DNA from: Notamacropus eugenii
Taxonomy: Eukaryota > Chordata > Mammalia > Diprotodontia > Macropodidae
DNA length: 64,000 nucleotides
NCBI RefSeq assembly: GCF_028372415.1
Contig: NC_092875.1
Location: 354,694,233-354,758,232, forward strand
Direction: 5' to 3'
Position numbers and translations under genes: made by a program. The notes under the pieces are model-generated. The model saw only the letters and a list, made by a program, of their open reading frames with translations. It was not told the DNA's origin and made no database searches. Below are positions 22,350 through 32,394 of this stretch, one piece after another. The stretch's first letter is position 1, and each line of letters opens with the position of its first letter.

Positions 22350-22965
22350 TGTTGGGGGTGGAAGCTCAATTCCATGTGGACAGTCTCGGGCGGGTAAAGG
22401 TGGGAACTTCTAAATCTTAGAGTTCTCACGAGGCCTCCCAGGAAACAGCTGGGAATCGAGGTGAACCGAGCTATCTCATGTATTTCTGCCTCTTCCCATG
22501 AGAAACGTGATGGGAGAGAGCTCTCCCCGCCCTCGAGACTGTCCCGGGTCTGGGCTCACCTATTGTTATCTAACAGGCACGGTATTCAGGTGCAAACTAT
22601 GTGGCTGGAGAGCTTAATTAGGATCAGGAAAGCCTGAAAGCACTCTTAGCTCGGGAGGGGTCTTTACAGGACAGAAGGCCTCTCCTCCCTTTCCCTCTCT
22701 CCGCTCTTCCCCTCCCCCTCTCTCCCCACTTACACTTCTACTTCCAATCTCTTATTGTAAGATCTTTGCCTCCTTGGGAGATTCCTCGCTCCCTCCTAAG
22801 GAAGAATTCCCCTGCACTTGTAACCAGGACCCTGAATAAAAGCCTAACCCTTGTTCGACTCCGTAAAGTCTCTTCTCTCATACGATTATCCGGTTTGGCC
22901 AGCCGAAGACCTGCGAGAGGTAAGGTAAGAAGACTCGGGTAGCCCTCAGGCCTCTAGGCCTGGCA
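22350..22965 (+). mobile_element. Solo LTR of an endogenous retrovirus
   Basis: 616 bp, starts TG, ends CA, and is flanked by the 6-bp duplication AATGAC (22344-22349 and 22966-22971). It is richer in G+C and CpG than its surroundings, suggesting a fairly young age. A polyadenylation signal lies at 22835-22840. No internal genes remain, so it arose by LTR-LTR recombination. A 6-bp duplication is common for class II (beta-like) elements, but the class is not proven. Confidence 0.85.
22835..22840 (+). terminator. LTR polyadenylation signal AATAAA
   Basis: AATAAA in a CTGAATAAAAGCC context, about 125 bp before the LTR end, so that R and U5 would lie downstream. Confidence 0.6.
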
Positions 22966-22992
22966 AATGACCTTTTAAAAGTATAGTCAATT

Positions 22993-23715
22993 ATATATTT
23001 TTTAATGTAGCTATATGTTAATGATTCTCTTCTAGAAGAGGTGATATATGATGAACAAGCAGTGGTACACTGGTAAATGATTAACAATTGACACTGATGG
23101 GGACAAAGGTAGTTGTGACACATTTTAAGTTCATTCTGCATTATTGATACTTTCTCTATTCCTTTCTTTCATCTAGAAATCAACACAATAACAAACCAAG
23201 CCCTGGTTTGTAGCATTTCCTGATTTTGGAGGTTAAAGTGCTCACACTGAAAATTTAGCAATCATTCCTGAGAGCTCATTTTGAGTTGGGAGCCCCTGAG
23301 GCCAGGCATGAAGCTCCTCAATAGTTTCTAAGTCTTTGAACTTTACCATTTCTTGTTGCTAAGCATAGATTCAGTTTTTTTCTCTACCCTTCCTCTATAA
23401 CTTATAAGTAAAATATCAAGGAAGATATGGACTTGGTTTGCAGAATCTTGTGAAATTCTCATATTTGTCTTCTGCAGTGTATGTTGGTATATCAGATGGG
23501 ATTATCTGTATGTAGTCTCTTGGTTTATATTTATCATTGGCACTGTAAGGCAAGATGATCTAGTACCACATGAATAAAACTGGTAAATGTGTCTAAATTT
23601 TCTGATTCAATCATCTGCATAAAATAGGTTAATCTTTGAAAAACTTATGAGAAAATTTTCCAAGGCATGCTATATGTTTCCATATTGTGGTCAAATTATC
23701 AGTGAATAAAATATC
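22993..23715. other. Unassigned
   Basis: No gene or repeat recognised. Confidence 0.3.
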
Positions 23716-23895
23716 TCCAAAGTACATATTTACAGTTTTCCCAGTTGCCTCCTTATCTGCAAATTGGGGTTACTCAATACCTGTAGTGTCTACTTTGCAA
23801 GTTGTTATGAGGTTCAAAATGAGATCATATCCATAGAATTCACTAAGTCCTTTGTAGCACTACATAAAATGCCAACTGTTATTATTATAAACATC
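23716..23895 (+). mobile_element. CORE-SINE 3' part (MIR/Mar-like)
   Basis: Phrases TTATCTGCAAATTGGGGTTA, GTTATGAGGTTCAAAATGAG and GCACTACATAAAATGCCAAC are the usual tail of this SINE group. Confidence 0.65.
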
Positions 23896-25139
23896 ATGGC
23901 ACAAAATAAAACTTCTCGATCTTCCAAACAAACATGACAAAAATAGAGTGAACTTTGGCTAGACAGTGTGGACAAATACAAACTTCCTTGACAAAACACA
24001 CGAATCATCCTTTCGCGTATAATCAGTTCTTCTAATGCCAGCCCTTCTAACGTCAAAGGGACAGACCAGGCTTCACAGTGATGGCAGGAATGACCATAGC
24101 TCCCTCCCTATCACCACTGATGTTTCAATGACTCCCAGAGAAATTAAATCTTCAGGATAATTAGCATGGCAAAGTGTGGCTACCAAAGGGGACAGGCTAT
24201 TCCCATGCTTAGAAGAATAAAAAAGGGAAACCTCAACATTTTCCATGGGAACTATAGGGGAAGAATACTTCCTGTCCCATAAGGTGAGGAAAAGTCACTC
24301 GCTCATCTAGGAATGAGGGCTGAGATCCTGCTTTGAGGGTGGTAAGAAAAACATCTCATGGCAGCTGTCTGCTGGACCATTTGAAGTGCCACCTATATGA
24401 AACTGTGGGGCAGATAAAAAATTCAGACAGAAAAATATAAAGTATAAATAACCCCAGGCAATCCATGGTCACTATGATCAACTGTAAAAGTCAGAGTGCT
24501 GACTTGAGGCAGGCTTTGGGCCCATGTAGTTTAAATCTAAACAAGTAATAACACTAACCTAAAAGTATCAATCAGAAGAAATAGAGAACTTGAATAGATG
24601 GCCATGAAGAAACCTGAGGGGGTAATGGCCAACAAGGAGCAAAGCAGCATTGGAGGTAACCACTGGTTAGTGAGAGGAGGAACTTTTCTATTGGATGGTT
24701 TCAGAGATTTCTTCCTGTGTCAACTATGGGGACCAAGAATTGCCCAGAAAGGTGTTTTACCCACAGTGCAAAACAGTCAACCCCACTGCCTCTGAGCATA
24801 AGCTGATGAAGTATGGGAGAGGAATTTATTCCTTTATCCCTGCTGACTCCTTATTCTTTGGGAACTTGTTCTCATTTGCTTTTGTTGGTTTCAGAATTAT
24901 TCTATTATATGGGTGTTACTACATTTTATTTTGATTTATTTGCACTTTCAAGTAAATGTTTTACTCATTGATTTATGATTACTGCTCATTTCATAGAGTC
25001 TTGAACTGTATTTTACCCCTACTTTCAAGCTGAGTAACTGAAATTCAGAGTGAAGTAGGGAATCTGCTATATTTTCAAAGGGAATAGAACAAGAGTTTTA
25101 AAGGATGCTCTAAACTGTGCTTCAGCTTCATAACCCATG
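23896..25139. other. Unassigned, 1.2 kb
   Basis: No domain in any open frame. The frames at 24598-24795 and 24695-24934 overlap and look random. 24985-25080 is weakly MIR-like (GAGTAACTGAAATTCAGAG). Confidence 0.35.
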
Positions 25140-25229
25140 TAGTCATCCATCCCTGACTATCTCACCATCTTCTCTTGGATGAACTGCTTCTCCCCACCTG
25201 GACTAATACCTTCCACAACAAACAGACAT

Positions 25230-25625
25230 GGACCTCCATGTCTTCGTCTTTCTGAATTCACTAATCTTTGGAGTTCTTGCTTCAAGGCCCGACTCAATTG
25301 ACTGAATGTATGTAAACTAATTCACTTAGCCAACTCCATTATATCTGCTAGCTCTCTCTAGACATCAGCCCACCCTTTAGTTTCACATTCCATCCTTCCA
25401 GTTAGCCACCCAGTCCTGCCTAGCCCTTAGTAACACATTCTTTCCCCAGTCCTCAACTCTCCAGAACAAAACTTCCATGCTTATTTCTCCTTTGTATATT
25501 TTGTCTTTTCCTATTAGAATATGAGCTCCTTAAGAGCTAGAGTTGTCTCTTTTTAAATTTTTGCATTCTGAGTACTTAGCACAGTGCCAAGCACAGAGTA
25601 AATATTGAATGATTGCTCTTTCATT
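25230..25625 (+). mobile_element. L2 LINE 3' end
   Basis: AGAATATGAGCTCCTTAAGA, TTAGCACAGTGCCAAGCACA and GAGTAAATATTGAATGATTG form the classic L2 3' end. Confidence 0.8.
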
Positions 25626-25783
25626 CATTCACTTGTGCATTGTTGCTGGATCATTCTAAAGCTATCTGCACTAGTATTGCAGGAATCCATTGAAGAATTT
25701 TTGTTTTCCTTTTCCTCAAGAACAAGGCTATCATTTGTCAGTGCTTTCTCCTGTTCCTTTTCATTTCCTTTCATCCCCTCCAT

Positions 25784-26155
25784 AACAGACAAATGGGGCA
25801 GCTAGGTGGTGCAGTGGATAGAGCACCAGTACAGGAGTCAGGAGGACCTGAGTTCAAATCTCATCTCAGACACTTGACACTCACTAGCTATGTGACCTTG
25901 GGCAAGTCATTAACCCCAGTTGCCTCATCCTGGGTCATCTCCAGTCATCCTGATGAATATCTGGTCACTGGATTCAGATGGTTCTGGAGGAGAAGTGAGG
26001 CTGGTGACCTGCACAGCCCTCCCTCACTCAAAACAAAGTCAAATGCAAGTCATGTCATTATTTCTCTGATGGCATGGTCTTCTTCAGCAACGAAGGATGA
26101 ACACACACACAGACACAGACACAGACACAGACACACACACACACAACAGAAAAAT
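25784..26155 (+). mobile_element. tRNA-headed SINE with RTE-like LINE tail and TSD
   Basis: The head GGGGCAGCTAGGTGGTGCAG starts at 25796. The core follows, then a longer 3' part ending ATGGCATGGTCTTCTTCAGC and AACGAAGGATGAACAC, which resembles the end of the LINE at 13018-13914. AACAGACAAAT (25784-25794) and AACAGAAAAAT (26145-26155) form a TSD with one mismatch. The tail has grown into an AC/AGACAC repeat (26100-26144). Confidence 0.88.
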
Positions 26156-26524
26156 AAGCTCTATTAACAATCCAGGCAAATTCATTTACGGAAACAGTGT
26201 CTAACAATGCTGAAATCTAATAATATATTTTCTTGAACTGTTAATGTACATTGTATAAAATGAACAGATACCATAGCTATCCAGTTATTGAAGAATTTCT
26301 GCTTAATTGTGAGAATGAGCATCAAGGACTGTGTTTTTGGAAGAGTACTCATTAATTGTGGTAGTGATGTTGTTGAAGAGATTTTATACAATGCTGTGGA
26401 CTAAGGTGGAGCAGAGGTTACTGGGTGATATATATAAAAAAGATTATATAGTTATTATGTCATGTGAGCTTCAGAAAATAATAAGGCATCCCTAAGAGAG
26501 TTGGTAAGTGGTGTGCTTCAGTTA
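26156..26524. other. Unassigned
   Basis: No gene or repeat recognised. Confidence 0.3.
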
Positions 26525-26790
26525 AACAATTTACAAGCATTTATTTAGCACCTACTATGTTCCAGAGACTGTTCTGGAGATACCAAAACAAAAATGAAAC
26601 AGTTCTTGCCTTCAAGGAGCTTATATTATAGAAGACAATGTGTAAATATGTAAGTATGTACAGACTGCACACAGAATTAACATAAGGAAATTGGGGGGCA
26701 AGGCATTACCAGATGGGAGACACTCAGAAAAGTCTTCAAGTCTTGATTGATTCTTAAACTGAGATTTGAAAGAATTTTGTTTTAAGTCTT
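26525..26790 (+). repeat. Ancient dispersed repeat (same family as 12470)
   Basis: AGCATTTATTTAGCACCTAC, TGTTCCAGAGACTGTTCTGG and TTCTTGCCTTCAAGGAGCTT in family order. Confidence 0.6.
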
Positions 26791-27084
26791 GCAAAATGGT
26801 AACCAAACCTACCACTGCTGAATAGAATTTGATTAATGAGTTCAATGCTTTTTCTGAAGAGAGCAGAATGAACTAAAGATAACATAAAGGGACTGCTGGG
26901 AGAAATGTAATCTTCATCTGTAACTAGTGACTTTTTATACTGTTAGTAGGTATCAGTGACCCAATGTCAACTTTTTTAGCAGCAGCCAATAACCCAGTAC
27001 CAGCATTTTCTATAGTCATCAACTTCTCAATTGCGATATTGAAAGTGATCAAGCCTGTAGAACAGACTGTCCATCTCCCAGTCC

Positions 27085-27600
27085 TATTATAGGGGCCGCA
27101 AAATTTATATAATGAATTCTAGTCATTATCAGAGGAGTATCTCTACCCACCAGGAAGATCTCTTAGAATCTTGACTAAATATGCTAGTAAAGAAGAAATT
27201 ACATGGAAATGAGTCCAAGGAATGTAGGGGATTAATGGAAAGTCTCAGGGGACTTGCACTTGACCTCATATACACCTTGAAAATGGAGATCCCTAATGTA
27301 ATGATACTCCAGGACTTGCAGGTTATGCTTGTGCAATTTAATGATGCCTGAGCTAACAGACCAACTCTGTCAAATTCTTCAATACTTCCCAGTAAGAAGG
27401 GAGTGAGAGAGCCTGCAATTTTGTTTTAGGATGAGAAAGTCTGTTTCAGAGAGTATAAATCGAGGGAATAATACCCATGAAGCAGATGGACAATGTTAGA
27501 ATAACCCATGTGACAAGGAGATTAGAGAATAATAAAAATCCTTTGGCCACAGCAAGGACATTTTACCACTTACCTAAATTGAAATGGCTACTCCCAATAA
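27085..27600 (+). pseudogene. PNMA-like Gag capsid, broken
   Basis: In Ty3/gypsy elements this domain builds the capsid; in mammals PNMA genes are domesticated versions. The segment at 27235-27348 contains MESLRGLALDLIYTLKME, close to the LMESLRGPALD segment of PNMA capsids. Downstream (27395-27525) EGSERACNFVL, then ESLFQRV and EGIIPMKQMDNVRITHVT, match the PNMA capsid C-terminal lobe pattern (EGEK..A.VLR, a GAI/AIP turn, then a VRLEQV helix). In-frame stops occur at 27349, 27377, 27428 and 27455. It is too damaged to encode a capsid. Homology is by eye from remembered PNMA sequences; an unrelated retroviral capsid is the alternative. Confidence 0.7.
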
Positions 27601-27858
27601 ATAGACATAGAGGTATTAGACCAAGAATGTTTGGAAATGGAAAAAACCAGCCCCATATGTCCCTAGGTTATCTCCTAAAGTATAGGCTCCTGACACCCAA
27701 AGTCACATAAGTTCAATTGGATTTTACCTAAGAGGTTATGGCCAATCCTACTGCAAGACAAACCAAGGACAAATCCCTCGACTACAGGGGAGAGGCCAAG
27801 ACCAAAGACTGAAGCAGCCTCCCAACCATACAGCAACAATGCAGTCAAAGAAGTCAGA

Positions 27859-27906
27859 TTGTCTTTTATTACAACTGTGGTCAAGATAGAGATATTCATA
27901 CTGAAT
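27859..27906 (+). pseudogene. Zinc-knuckle (CCHC) relic of Gag
   Basis: The frame at 27861 reads VFYYNCGQDRDIHTE and then a stop. Spacing and flanking residues fit a CCHC knuckle, but only one of the Cys ligands and none of the rest are at the expected positions. Nucleocapsid knuckles bind genomic RNA. Weak alone; its position between capsid and protease supports it. Confidence 0.4.
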
Positions 27907-28148
27907 GAGAGTAGTTGGAAAGAGAACACAGCATTGATTTGCTACAATGAAATCTATTGGCACAACATCAAAAAAAAAAAACAAAACCAGAGATGGGAAA
28001 CATGATTGTGGAAGACACTCTGAGTCTTGAAGAATATAATACCTGCCTCAACCACATTTCCTGACTCTTTTCCACATGGACTCATGGGATCTCATGTAGC
28101 AGTGATAATGATGATTTAAAGACAGGGAGTATCCTGTATGGCTAGAGA

Positions 28149-28526
28149 GTGGATCTAAAAAGGACTTATATTCTTATAATTTTACATGACCCTTCTAGTG
28201 TAAACTCTACAGTTTGTTTAGGGGTTGGTTTGCATTGCCTGAAGGAGAATGAGTCCTCAGATTTGATTTATGCCATAGTGAGTTTGGCATTTCCTAAGGA
28301 AGTTATGGTCATAAGAGACTATGTAAATAGTGCAGCTATTCCTATCACTGACAGAATACTTAAGTCTTTGAGCTGGGGTCCAGTTCTTAAAATCATGACA
28401 GTTTGTGGCTCCTATGTAAAAACTTGTGGGAAAATGGAAAGCAGTACTGGAAAAGAACTCCATGAACCTCCCCACCCCCCCTCACCCCCCCACACACAGT
28501 GCTTTGGAATTGGAAGGACTGATTGA
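28149..28526 (+). pseudogene. Aspartic-protease-like open segment
   Basis: A 125-residue open segment. Residues DYVNSAAIPITDRILKSL (28317-28370) resemble the active-site loop of Ty3/gypsy and retroviral proteases, where D-S/T-G-A is expected and N-S-A-A is seen. The catalytic Asp and Gly are thus both replaced and no activity is expected. It stays open for 378 bp although the rest of the element is full of stops. It ends in a C-rich stretch at 28470-28500. The protease reading rests on one motif and on position. Confidence 0.45.
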
Positions 28527-28637
28527 AGAAGAAACTCAGCCTAAGATCAAATGTGTTCTTACCACACAAGAAGGATGCGGGATGAGCCAAAGGAGCAGTC
28601 AAGCTCAACAACTACTGACATTTCTGAAAACAATCTT

Positions 28638-29626
28638 AGAAAACTGATCTGTCTTCCCCAATTGATAAATGGTCAAAGGATATGAACAGGCAGTTTTCAG
28701 AGGAAGAAATTAAAGATATCTATAGTCATATGAAAAAATGCTCTAAATCACTATTGATTAGAGAGATGAAAATCAAAACAACTCTGAGGTACCACATCAC
28801 ACCTTTCAGATTGGCTAACATGACAGAACAGAGAGATGATAAATGTTGGAGAGGATGTGGGAGAGGTGGAACACAAATTCATTGTTGGTGGAGCTGTGGG
28901 CTGATCCACCCCTTCTGGAGAGCAATTTGGAACTGTGCCCAAAGGGCTACAAAAATATGCATACCCTTTGACCCAGCAATATCACTTCTAGGACTGTATC
29001 CCCAAGAGATCATAAAAATGGGAAAGGGTCCCACATGTACAAAAATATTTATTGCAGCACTCTTTGTGGTGGCCAAAAACTGGAAATCAATGGGATGCCC
29101 ATCAACTGGGGAAAGGCTGAATTATGGTATATGAATGTAATGGGATACTATTGTGCTGTAAGAAATGATGAACAGGAAGACTTCAGAGAGACCTGGAAAG
29201 ACCTATATGATCTGATGCTGAGTGAGAGGAACAGAACCAGGAGAACTTTGTACACAGCAACAACCACAGTGTGTGAGGACTTTTTCTGGTAGACTTAGAA
29301 CTTCATTGCAATGCAAAGACTTAAAAAAATTCTCAATGTTCTTTAAGGCAAAATGCCTTACACATCCAGAGAAAGAAATATGAAATTCAATCGCAGATTG
29401 CACCATTCATTTTAATTCTTCTACACAGCATGACTATAGTGAAAATATATTTAATAGGAATGTATGTGAAGAATCTATATAAAATTGTATGCTGTCTCAG
29501 GGAGGGAGGGGGGAGGGAAAGGAGGAGGAGGAAACATCTAAGCTATATGGTAGTGATTGTAGAACACTGAAAATAAATAAAATTAATTAAAAAAAGAAAT
29601 AACAAAAGAAAAAAGAAAACTGATCT
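28638..29626 (+). mobile_element. 5'-truncated L1 with 13-bp TSD inside the Ty3/gypsy relic
   Basis: AGAAAACTGATCT occurs at 28638-28650 and 29614-29626. Between them is the last part of L1 ORF2 (an open 150-residue piece at 28682-29134) and the 3' UTR with a G-rich tract (29500-29530) and an A-rich tail. It is less diverged than the L1 at 421, in line with a later insertion. Confidence 0.92.
28682..29290 (+). pseudogene. L1 ORF2 C-terminal fragment
   Basis: Contains ALFVVAKNWKSMGCPSTGE, HMKKCSKSLLIREMKIKTTL and CIPFDPAISLLGLYPQEI, the C-terminal region of marsupial-type L1 ORF2, also present at 5300-5700. It shifts frame near 29070 into a second open piece (29035-29292) that ends in a TAG near 29290. 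EN and RT domains are missing. A relic only. Confidence 0.85.
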
Positions 29627-29636
29627 CTCTAATGGG

Positions 29637-30070
29637 GAGGACCTCATATATTGTCTAAAGAAGCTTTTAGTCAATAGCAATGTCATGGAGCCACATAGAC
29701 CCTATGCCTTGCCCATAGTGGTGGTACACAAAACTAGGAAAATTTGGAGGCAGCAGTGGAGTGGCAGAGATACTCTTGAACTAAGTGTTCAAGACACAGT
29801 AGAGGACTTCCTGGCCTAAATCAAGATCCATGACTAAGTGGAAGCAGGAATCAAGAGACAAAACCTTTTAGTGGAAAAAACACAGCTGGGTCTTTCCCTT
29901 CACTGGGACTTAGAGGGGCATTGAATGAGCAAGTCCAGGAAATGGGGTTTGCTTGATTCTCAATTTCCCATTTTGGAGTAGAGGGAGCCACTCTGGAGTA
30001 TACTGTTAATGTAAAGGACTGTAAAACCCCATCTCTCTATGAGGTGGAGTTTTTTAGAATTAGTTGACTA
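29637..30070 (+). pseudogene. Ty3/gypsy reverse-transcriptase remnant with internal deletion
   Basis: The first piece (29637-29757) contains KKLLVNSNVMEPHRPYALPI followed by VVVHKTRKIW; Ty3/gypsy RTs have a P-Y-A-S-P-I/V-V-x-V-x-K-K segment here. The second piece, in another frame at 30008-30067, reads NVKDCKTPSLYEVEFFRIS and stop; RTs of this class carry a V-K-D-W-x-x-P-x-x-x-x-E-V-x-S-F segment at the end of the thumb. The two are about 250 bp apart instead of the 550-600 bp usual for the family, and the palm YxDD motif is missing, so an internal deletion is inferred. Non-functional. Confidence 0.6.
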
Positions 30071-30184
30071 ACAACCTTGCATTCTTTTGCCTTATATATT
30101 TGTTGGGAATGGGAGAAGGGTCAAATCCATGGTAGTACTGTAAGTCAGAAGGACCATAGGTATATCTGGCAAGGTGACTCACTA

Positions 30185-30455
30185 TGAGGATACAAGCATT
30201 TCCTAAATGATTACTGTGTATAAGGCGCTGTGGTACAAACTTTACAAGTATTATCTCATTTGGTTAATCCTAAAACCTTGGGAAATAGATGGTATTATTA
30301 TCCTTATTTGACAGTTGAGGAAACTGAGGAAGACAGTGGTTAGATGACTTGCCCAGGATCACAAAACTAGTAAGTTTCTGAGATGGTATTTGAACTATTT
30401 CTTCCTAACTCCAGGCCCAGTGCTTTATGCACTGTGTCTCCCAGTTGCCTCCTAG
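30185..30455 (+). mobile_element. MIR, near full length
   Basis: GCATTTCCTAAATGATTACT, GTTGAGGAAACTGAGGAAGA and CTTGCCCAGGATCACAAAAC follow the MIR order. Confidence 0.82.
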
Positions 30456-31939
30456 AGAAGGAAGGAGATTTGTTTTGATTAGTAATAAGTTATTAATAAG
30501 TTTGATTATTAATAAGTTTTTTCTTTAATTGTCATATTAAAATAAATCAATCTATCTTGTTACCCATGGTATTTGTATGAAAGTTGAATATCTTTTCTTT
30601 TTTGTAGAAAACTAGACATAAAGCAAATATTTATATTTCCAAGGTAAACTCTAGGATAGAGTTGAGAGGAACAGAGAATAAAATGCAAATGAAACCAAAT
30701 TCTAAAGTCCCTAGAGAAGATCCTCGGTGTGGCCAACAAGCCAGAAAAACAAAGATTATGTAAGTAGTGCCCCTCGCCCTCCAATAAAGTCTATTCCCTA
30801 TAAATCCAGGATATCAATTCTGAGTCACTGGTTACATAGAAAATGTAATCCTTGTTCTCAAAGAGCTAGTTGGACAATCCTAGTTGGGCAAACAAGACTT
30901 AAACTATGAAACGTTAATAATATATGCAGCAAAGTTCCAACTGCATGTTGGAACTGCATGTCCGGAAGAAAGACACAGAACATCATTATCTACCTCCTTG
31001 CCTCTTTATCAAGCTCACACTGACCAGTTCCCAGAGTGTGACTCAATGCAAGAGTTCACTGTGGGCTACACCAAGTGTCTCAAACTGAGCTAGGAAGCAG
31101 GACTCAGAGGAATGGAACTTCATCCATAGCTGATTCATGCAAAAAAGACAAAGGGCAAAGACTGGTTCAAGGTTCAAACAGATTTTGACAATCAGCTGTG
31201 TCATTTCCACATATGAAAGGCTGTACCTAGGATACTGCCCTTTTATTATTGCCATCCCCAATACGCCTCACCAAATTCTTACACAGTATTTCTGTTCCTT
31301 TCTCCCCTCTTGGCATAGATTTCTCATTCAACATGAGGACATTTGGAATTTCTATGTTTTCTGTGAAGATAAAAGGATCTTTCAGTCAAGAATAGTGAAG
31401 TAATTCACAAAGAAATTACATTTTCTTTTTATAGAAATGACTACAAAGATAATTGACTCAGATACAGTAAACAGATTTGTTCAGTGAAGCAGCTAAGAAA
31501 CCACAACTAAAGACCTTCAGACTTTCACTTTCTACATGGAAATTTTTCCTTTTAATAGAAGAAACTCATGATACTTTGATAAGTTATTGGTTCTATGGCT
31601 AGAACTCCTTGATATGGGTACCTCCTCCCACAGTACAGATCAGATCATAACTCTGATAATGTCTTCTCATTCAGTGAAATTCTCCTTTTTGTCTTTTCAT
31701 AATGTTCTATAGAAATTCATATGTGTGTGTGTGCGTGTACACATATAGATATATACAACACACACAGTTAGTGCCTCTTGTCTTTACATCACAGTCATTA
31801 CTGGGAAGGGAAAAATAATATTCTATATCTTCCAGACTGAATGATTCTTTTAGCAAAAAACAAAATGATGAAGCAAAACCATTTGAAACAATAACCACCT
31901 CTGCTATGAGGAGGAAGACACATTTCATTATTTTTTTTA
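30456..31939. other. Unassigned, 1.5 kb
   Basis: No domain seen in any frame. The short open segments at 30884-31093 and 31137-31403 overlap in antisense and have no recognised homology. Confidence 0.35.
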
Positions 31940-32235
31940 GGACATTCATTGGTTTTCATTATTCACAATTGCTTTCAGGGATCTTTTAATTCACATTAAT
32001 ATCATTATACATATAGTTCTTCTGGTTCTTATTTTATTTTCTATCAGTTCACTCAAACTTTCCCATGCTTCTCTGAAATCCTCATTATTTGTCCTTTCCT
32101 ACTGCACAATAATGTCTAATTTAAATTATACGCATTTATTTCCCAGTATTCTTCAATCAGTGGTTACCCACTTTATTTCCAGGTCTTCACTACCATAAAA
32201 AGTAATGCTATATATATTTTATTATATCTTGTGTA
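31940..32235 (-). mobile_element. L1-type 3' fragment, reverse
   Basis: Diverged reverse complement of the L1 3' end: TTCTTCTGGTTCTTATTTTA, CTTCTCTGAAATCCTCATT, GCACAATAATGTC and AGTGGTTACCCACTTTATTTCC. Compare 20870-21000. Confidence 0.6.
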
Positions 32236-32394
32236 GAGAATTAAAATGGACACATAGGACAAAGAGAAAGAAAACCAGAGTTGAAAAGTTAGAACCTGTT
32301 GGGACATATCTAGGGATTCATGTCCTCTGGAGGAAAGACTACACATGATCCTTCCAGCTAACCAGATACTTCAGGGAAGTTCATGGATCAGGTA
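32236..32394. other. Unassigned
   Basis: No feature recognised. Confidence 0.3.

Larger units (their letters stand above)
22231..22992 (+). mobile_element. L1-type 3' tail insertion with 15-bp TSD, split by a solo LTR
   Basis: AAAGTATAGTCAATT flanks both sides (22231-22245 and 22978-22992). Inside is an L1/HAL1-type tail (TTGCCTTCTCAATGGGTGGG, then A-rich sequence to 22349), followed after the LTR by CTTTT. Without the LTR the insert is only about 110 bp, a short 5'-truncated copy. Confidence 0.75.
26900..30130 (+). mobile_element. Degenerate Ty3/gypsy retrotransposon with PNMA-like Gag
   Basis: Plus-strand pieces occur in the order Gag capsid (27085-27600), zinc-knuckle relic (27859-27906), aspartic-protease-like piece (28149-28526) and RT pieces (29637-29830 and 29960-30070). 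The capsid relic resembles PNMA proteins. The order is that of a Ty3/gypsy gag-pol. All pieces carry stops and frameshifts. An L1 3' end (28651-29613) was inserted later. No LTRs, integrase or RNase H were found and the outer ends are uncertain. A retrovirus is possible, but the RT end fits Ty3/gypsy better. Confidence 0.65.

Noticed and set aside
22350-22965. CpG-containing stretch as a host promoter
   Set aside because: TG...CA ends, the 6-bp duplication and the polyadenylation signal identify a solo LTR.
25795-25870. SINE heads as tRNA genes
   Set aside because: They retain box-B-like GAGTTCAAATC but not a cloverleaf, and they continue into SINE core and tail sequence.
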